Positions 7,117 to 11,305 of a DNA stretch of 11,305 nucleotides are shown piece by piece. The notes under the pieces were generated by a model that searched no databases, was not told the origin of the DNA, and saw nothing but the letters and a program-made list of their open reading frames with translations. Within the stretch, counting starts at the first letter, position 1. Each line of letters starts with the position of its first letter. Source of the stretch: Acidobacteriota bacterium (GTDB taxonomy: Bacteria; Acidobacteriota; Terriglobia; Terriglobales; Acidobacteriaceae); the NCBI GenBank assembly GCA_021781255.1, contig JAJXXG010001014.1:1-11305 (forward strand), in the 5' to 3' direction. The position numbers were made by a program, and so were the translations under genes.

Positions 7117-7492
7117 ATGCATAGTATGGCAGTGCCCTCTGTCTACCCCCTTTGTAATAGCTGCGGCCCTATTACTCTGCAATACCGAGTTGAACCATGA
7201 GATGGCAGCAAGTGTGAATTGTGGGCATACAGTGATAGTGGGAAGCTGCAAGCGAGACGAGTTTGGAGGGCCTCCCGTTATCTCCAGTGGCAATATCCAG
7301 TTGCGCTGCCCCACACCTTCAACTCTCGGATCGCTACCGGATACGTCCACCGGGCTACTCGTTCGAGGTTCAACACCGTTCTCAAGCACCTACTCAGCAA
7401 TATTGTCCTTCTTATCCTTGGGCCGCATTTCCTCGGCCATTGAAATGACCCCTTTGAACGTGTCAGTTGCTGGTCCTGACGCTCATGCACGT
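7117..7492. other. intergenic region between convergent operons, no convincing gene
   Basis: Reading frames of 112 to 156 codons cross this stretch on both strands, but none shows a recognisable motif, coding-like composition or a matching start site, apart from the short - strand frame at 7390-7440. No T-rich terminator hairpin, tRNA or inverted terminal repeats of an insertion sequence were seen. The region reads like decayed sequence at the junction of two unrelated gene blocks. Confidence 0.4.
7390..7440 (-). CDS. possible 16-residue peptide or broken start of a gene
   Basis: On the - strand, AAAGGGG, eight bases and then ATG at 7440 open a 16-codon frame (MAEEMRPKDKKDNIAE) that stops at TAG (7392-7390). 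The same frame then stays open for 112 more codons to 7051. It begins 52 bases after the stop of the DUF2306-like gene and in the same direction, so it could be the tail of the export operon. It may be a small peptide gene, a gene disrupted by an early stop, or chance. The first 16 residues are highly charged and coding-like. The rest is not persuasive. Confidence 0.25.
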   Translation of the reverse strand: MAEEMRPKDKKDNIAE

Positions 7493-8185
7493 TCATGTGT
7501 TCGACTGCCGGTTCTTGAAATGAAGCCAGCTCTCGGCAACGATCCAGTTGATTGAAAAGCCAATCCAAAAAGCGATCCCGAAGAACTGATGAGGACCGAG
7601 GTGCGTCAACCTGCTGGTGGCAAAGAAGACACCCATGACCGGTCGAGTTGTTGCGATGCCGAGAAGAATGCAGATCGCTCTCGTTAGCCACCGCGTCTTC
7701 AGCAATGTCTGGCCGCGGACTCTATAAAGCCAGGCGCGGGCAAGCGAGAACAAAAATAGGCTGTCGTAGAAAAGGACGGCGCCGCGCTCGATCCACCCGC
7801 CAACAGCATATACGCTCATGGCATAGGCAGTTAGGCCGACAACCACTCCGAGTGGAAGCAGCCAGCGCTCAGGCCAGGTGAGAGATGAAAAGCGGCGGAA
7901 AATTGCAAACGGTGTCACTACCACGAAGGCGAGAGCCGGAACTATATGCGCCAGCGTGAGAGCCGCGTGGGAAGCGAATATCCGATCCAGTTCGACCATT
8001 TGGGGCGGCCCGGAGGATGATGGCATCGCAAGTGCGACAAGGCGCCGTATGACCGCAGCGACAGCGATAGCAGTGCACATCCAGAACCCAAACCGGAGCC
8101 ATAGCGGCGTCGCGGTGCTGTCAGCCGAGAGCCAACTCCCGTCTTTGGCAGTGTTGTTCAATTCATTCACTCGACCTATCGGCAA
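7493..8185 (-). CDS. DUF2306-like multi-pass membrane protein
   Basis: This protein of up to 230 residues has about six hydrophobic segments (roughly 30-50, 73-94, 108-129, 134-153, 166-187 and 199-218). LAHIVPALAFVVVTPFAIFRR at 79-98 resembles the first conserved segment of DUF2306 proteins, where a His and Pro-Ala in a helix precede a basic loop. R181 and H195 would be further conserved polar positions. The function of the family is not established. It follows the ABC ATPase gene by only 14 bases and is probably co-transcribed with the exporter. The start is uncertain: TTG at 8185 has GAGGAG only two bases upstream, and GTG at 8170 is an alternative. Neither choice affects the membrane region. 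Confidence 0.7.
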   Translation of the reverse strand: MPIGRVNELNNTAKDGSWLSADSTATPLWLRFGFWMCTAIAVAAVIRRLVALAMPSSSGPPQMVELDRIFASHAALTLAHIVPALAFVVVTPFAIFRRFSSLTWPERWLLPLGVVVGLTAYAMSVYAVGGWIERGAVLFYDSLFLFSLARAWLYRVRGQTLLKTRWLTRAICILLGIATTRPVMGVFFATSRLTHLGPHQFFGIAFWIGFSINWIVAESWLHFKNRQSNT

Positions 8186-8199
8186 AGCTCCTCAATGCC

Positions 8200-8916
8200 T
8201 CAATGGTCAGCGGCAGGTTGATGTACTGGCGCCGGGTTCGACGGAAGGAGGTTTCCTTTCTCGATGTGATAGACGATTCCCGCATACTCGGCAGCATGCG
8301 GATCGTGGGTCACCATCACAACGGTTTTGCCGAATTTCTTGCACAGTTGCGCGAGCAATGTAAGGATTTCGTTGGCAGATACCGCGTCAAGATTTCCGGT
8401 AGGTTCATCCGCGAGGATCAGATCGGGATCGGTCACGAACGCCCTGGCGATCGCGACCCGCTGTTGCTGGCCACCTGAAAGTTCGCTGGGCAGGTGTTGC
8501 AGGCGCCCTTCAAGCCCTACAACGCGAAGTGCCCTATCCGCGTGCTCGCGGCGTTTTGCCGGCGAGAGCGAGGTGAGGCGCAAAGGAAGCTCGACGTTTC
8601 CCAGTGCGGTCAGCACGGGGATGAGATTGAACGACTGAAAGACGAAGCCCACGTGCGTGTTCCTCCAGCGAGCGACCTCCCGTTCGCGAAGTTGATGAGG
8701 ATTCATGCCGAGAACCCGCACTTCGCCGGAGGTCGGCTTATCCAGCGCCGCGACAAGGTGCAGAAGCGTGGACTTTCCCGAACCGGATGGCCCCATCAAC
8801 GCCACGAAGGCGCCCTTCTCAATCGCGAGGTCTACATCTTTGAGTGCAGTAACGTGAAACTGGTTTTTGACGAACTCTTTGGTGAGTCCCTGGCTTTCGA
8901 TGATCGTTTCAGTCAT
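8200..8916 (-). CDS. ABC transporter ATP-binding protein, LolD/MacB type
   Basis: This 238-residue nucleotide-binding subunit is complete. It has Walker [10 protein letters not shown] at 42-50, Q-loop Q94, signature LSGGQQQR at 146-153, Walker B LILADE at 166-171, D-loop GNLD at 174-177, and switch histidine H204. The spacing and the ADEPTGNLD context are those of the MacB/LolD/FtsE group, which power FtsX-type permeases by mechanotransmission and do not carry substrate through a channel of their own. Its ATG overlaps the stop of the adaptor gene by four bases (ATGA, 8916-8913), with AAGGAG seven bases upstream. It works with the permease at 10255-11305 and the adaptor. The substrate cannot be read from the sequence. 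Confidence 0.95.
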   Translation of the reverse strand: MTETIIESQGLTKEFVKNQFHVTALKDVDLAIEKGAFVALMGPSGSGKSTLLHLVAALDKPTSGEVRVLGMNPHQLREREVARWRNTHVGFVFQSFNLIPVLTALGNVELPLRLTSLSPAKRREHADRALRVVGLEGRLQHLPSELSGGQQQRVAIARAFVTDPDLILADEPTGNLDAVSANEILTLLAQLCKKFGKTVVMVTHDPHAAEYAGIVYHIEKGNLLPSNPAPVHQPAADH

Positions 8917-10265
8917 GGTTGATCTCCTTCGACTCGAACTTTTTCTCCGTCTCTCAGATTTGCGGGTGGGTTGAGAATCACATCTTCGCCACCCTGCAGG
9001 CCCTGGGAAATTTTGACGCCCATGGGGGTGGTGGAGGTGGTTTGCACGTGGCGGCGCACCACTCTTCCTTCAGCGACCACAAAGACGGTCTGGTCTTTGA
9101 CTGCTGCTGCAGGAATCGTGATGACCGGATTGACGGACTGTTCCTGGCGCGAGTGCGTTCGATCGACGAAGGCGACCGTTGCATTCATGTCGGGCCGAAG
9201 ATGATTGTCCGGTTGCAGGATCTGCACCTTCACCTGAACCGTCGCCTTTTGCCGGTTGGCGACCGGGGAAATTTCAACCAGCTTGCCATTGTATTTCCGA
9301 TCGGGATATGCATCAGTGGTCACGATCGCCTTGCTGCCTATACGTATTTTCGAAAAATCGTTCTCAGAAATGTCGAGTTCGACCTGGAGGTCATTCAGAT
9401 CGGCGAGGGTGACGACGTATCCCTTCGCTCCCTTGTCGCCGACAAAGCCGTTCGTGACAAACTCACCCACCTCTACAGCTCGCTCCAGAACGCGTCCGTC
9501 AATGGGAGATCGAATGACGGTGTTGTTTTCCTGGTCCTTGTCGTAGGCTAGGAGCCCATCGGCTTGCTCGACCTCGCCCTTCATGGCGTCGATCTCTTCT
9601 TGCCTCGGTCCTTTTTCGACCAGGTCATAAGCGTCTTTGAGCGAGTTCACCTTGGCCTGCAGATTCTTGTAGTTGTATTGCGCGGTGTCGAAGTCCTGCC
9701 GGGAGATGATCCCGTCGTGATAGAGCGCGTTGCTTCGCTCAAATGAGAGACGGCTGCTGGTCAGGTCGGCCTGCACTTGCAGGAGATTCGCCTGTGCCTG
9801 GGTGATTTCCTGAGGACGGGAGCCGTGCTTGAGTTCCAGAAGCTTGGCTTCGAGATTAGCGAGATTGCCTTTGGCCTGTTCGACCTGGGCTCGGTACTCG
9901 GTGTCTTCCAGACGAACGAGGACTTCTCCTTTTTTGACGGCGCTGCCTTCGTCCACACCGATCCATGACACCTTTCCACTCACCTTGGAAGCCACCTGGA
10001 TTTCGTGGTGCGCGACGATATAGCCGGTGGCATTGAGAATAACGGGGGTGTCGCCTGTGATAGCGCTCTGCGCCGCCCTCACGCGGGTCACTTCGACGAG
10101 TGGCGCCGAATCGTGAAGTTCGTATGCGGTGATCACAGCGGCCGCTCCAATCGCAATAATCGCAGCCAGAATGCTCCACCGTGCTCCTGGACGCCTCTTC
10201 GGGTCCGGCTCCCGAGTTCGTTCAATGCGCAGACCTTCCAGCTCGGAATCGAGGTTAGGCTTCAT
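8913..10265 (-). CDS. HlyD/MacA-like periplasmic adaptor (membrane fusion protein)
   Basis: This 450-residue protein has a short cytoplasmic N-terminus, one membrane anchor at about 31-48, and then the adaptor architecture. The first half of the lipoyl-like domain is at about 85-120 ([20 protein letters not shown] at 91-110). A long coiled-coil hairpin covers about 122-245. The second lipoyl half [20 protein letters not shown] is at 251-270, followed by a beta-barrel (about 283-370) and a membrane-proximal domain to the end. It would link the inner-membrane permease to an outer-membrane channel, implying a Gram-negative envelope. The ATG at 10265 was chosen because it overlaps the permease stop by only 11 bases. 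A start at 10298 would extend the overlap to 44. No TolC-like gene is in the window. Confidence 0.93.
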   Translation of the reverse strand: MKPNLDSELEGLRIERTREPDPKRRPGARWSILAAIIAIGAAAVITAYELHDSAPLVEVTRVRAAQSAITGDTPVILNATGYIVAHHEIQVASKVSGKVSWIGVDEGSAVKKGEVLVRLEDTEYRAQVEQAKGNLANLEAKLLELKHGSRPQEITQAQANLLQVQADLTSSRLSFERSNALYHDGIISRQDFDTAQYNYKNLQAKVNSLKDAYDLVEKGPRQEEIDAMKGEVEQADGLLAYDKDQENNTVIRSPIDGRVLERAVEVGEFVTNGFVGDKGAKGYVVTLADLNDLQVELDISENDFSKIRIGSKAIVTTDAYPDRKYNGKLVEISPVANRQKATVQVKVQILQPDNHLRPDMNATVAFVDRTHSRQEQSVNPVITIPAAAVKDQTVFVVAEGRVVRRHVQTTSTTPMGVKISQGLQGGEDVILNPPANLRDGEKVRVEGDQP

Positions 10266-11305
10266 GCAGCGCCCCCAGGATCTCTTTCTTTGCAGCATTC
10301 CGCGCAGGGAAAAATCCTCCTATCGCCCCGACAATTGCAGCAAAGATAACGCCGATGGCCATAGTGGAGAGGCCGACGCGGAAGTGGAAGGCAATTTCAC
10401 TGAACGTGAAGAAGTTGCCGACGCCGGTTGTGACGCCATTCAACGGCAGGGTGATGAGACAACCCAGGAGGCCGGCGGCGATGGAAAGCAACAACGCCTC
10501 GATGAGGAAGCTCACCAGAATGCTCGCGCGCGAAAAGCCGAGCACGCGGAGCGTACCGATTTCCCGGCTTCGCCGCGAAACCGCGGCATACATGGTGTTC
10601 ATGGCCGCGAAGCTGCTGCCGATGGCCATGATGATGGCGACGAGGATGCCGAGAAATTCCAGCGGCGCACCGGAGGATGTCTGACTGGCGTAATACGCGG
10701 GCTCCGAAAGAGCGGTCAGGTTCAATTGCCGGTCGGCGCCGATCGTCTTGATTAGCACGGGAACTTCTGCCGGGCCAATCGCGCGGACAAGGATCGAGCT
10801 CAGATTGTCTTCGCGGTTGTAGTCAGAGCTGACTTGGTTCAGGTCACCCCAGATCTCGCTGTTGAGCGCCGATTGCCCGCCATCCATGATCCCGACGACC
10901 AACCAATCGCCCTTGCCAAAGCGTAGATTCCGGCCCAACTGGGTATCCGGATAGCGCTGCGCAATAGACTTGCCGACGACGATCTCCCGATGCCCCGCTT
11001 GAAACCACCGTCCGCTCGCCAGGTGCACGTTTCGCATCGCAATGCCAACCGGGAGGAGCCCGCGCAGTGTGACGTTCATGCCTTTGGGGTCATCGAGGCT
11101 GGGGAGATTGATCACCTGGACCATTTCGAGCGACGCCGTCGACTCATTGGCGTTGTTCTTCGCGATCCCGCTCATGGTACGCAGCAATTCGTACGACTCA
11201 CGAGAAACAGAACTTCCCAGCTCCGAGTTGCCTCCCTTGCGCAGCACGAGAATCTGAAGCGGGTTCCCGGTGTTCGCGAAGGTGGTCCGAAGTCCGTTCA
11301 CGAGC
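10255..11305 (-). CDS. FtsX/MacB-like ABC permease, N-terminus beyond the window
   Basis: The frame runs off the right edge, so only the last 350 or so residues are seen, and the first membrane helix is missing. A periplasmic MacB_PCD-like region occupies about the first 200 visible residues ([20 protein letters not shown] at 96-115 counted from the GTG at 11301). The FtsX domain follows: helix at about 216-237, then the cytoplasmic [20 protein letters not shown] (243-262) that couples to the ATPase, and helices at about 263-285 and 311-331. It ends with the typical [22 protein letters not shown] tail. It precedes the adaptor and ATPase genes in the same operon, an order common in MacAB-like exporters. 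The ATPase is a separate protein here, so this is not a fused MacB. Confidence 0.93.
   Translation of the reverse strand, partial: LVNGLRTTFANTGNPLQILVLRKGGNSELGSSVSRESYELLRTMSGIAKNNANESTASLEMVQVINLPSLDDPKGMNVTLRGLLPVGIAMRNVHLASGRWFQAGHREIVVGKSIAQRYPDTQLGRNLRFGKGDWLVVGIMDGGQSALNSEIWGDLNQVSSDYNREDNLSSILVRAIGPAEVPVLIKTIGADRQLNLTALSEPAYYASQTSSGAPLEFLGILVAIIMAIGSSFAAMNTMYAAVSRRSREIGTLRVLGFSRASILVSFLIEALLLSIAAGLLGCLITLPLNGVTTGVGNFFTFSEIAFHFRVGLSTMAIGVIFAAIVGAIGGFFPARNAAKKEILGALHEA

Noticed and set aside
7085..7555. A 156-codon + strand frame across the convergent gap
   Set aside because: There is no motif, the composition is not coding-like, it has no binding site, and it runs into the DUF2306-like gene on the other strand.
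1..11305. CRISPR array, tRNA, rRNA, retron or diversity-generating element
   Set aside because: No regularly spaced repeats, no cloverleaf-like sequence, no reverse transcriptase motif and no variable/template repeat pair were seen by eye.

Overview
The window is a GC-rich bacterial segment built from three blocks. The permease architecture and gene style would fit Acidobacteriota or a similar soil bacterium. This is a weak inference, because no rRNA or other phylogenetic marker is present. No tRNA, rRNA, CRISPR array, intact insertion sequence or phage structural gene was seen.

Block A has two parts on the + strand: 77-501 and 5124-7075. The left part holds a 69-residue CxxC/CxxC zinc-ribbon protein and a 71-residue unknown protein, coupled by a TGATG overlap. 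The right part holds a MoxR-like AAA ATPase (5124-6134) and a 314-residue helical unknown (6131-7075), coupled by ATGA. A further ATGA at 7072 opens a reading frame that dies after 14 codons. This is where the usual VWA partner of a MoxR ATPase might have begun.

Block B (- strand, 620-4883) lies between the two parts of block A and is the highlight. It is a two-gene short prokaryotic Argonaute defence operon. The upstream gene encodes a roughly 925-residue protein with an N-terminal SIR2 NADase-like domain, a central Schlafen/RecG-associated GHKL ATPase domain (HATPase_c_4 type), a C-terminal region in the place of APAZ, and a very acidic tail. Its 3' end overlaps by 17 bases the start of a 500-residue MID-PIWI protein whose PIWI active-site positions are replaced. 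The layout matches SPARSA (short pAgo plus SIR2-APAZ), in which guide-directed recognition of invader nucleic acid triggers NAD+ depletion and abortive infection. The large GHKL insertion is not part of the simplest SPARSA layout and is the most likely source of new biology. Block B is visibly less GC-rich than its flanks, which suggests horizontal acquisition. An 8-bp inverted repeat (5035-5068) lies in the divergent gap between block B and the MoxR gene.

Block C (- strand, 11305 down to 7493) is a tightly packed MacAB-type export operon: an FtsX/MacB-like permease (cut by the right edge), a HlyD/MacA-like adaptor, a LolD/MacB-like ABC ATPase, and a DUF2306-like membrane protein. The 417-base gap between the convergent blocks A and C (7076-7492) has no convincing full gene. 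It holds the aborted 14-codon frame and a 16-codon - strand frame with a plausible ribosome binding site.
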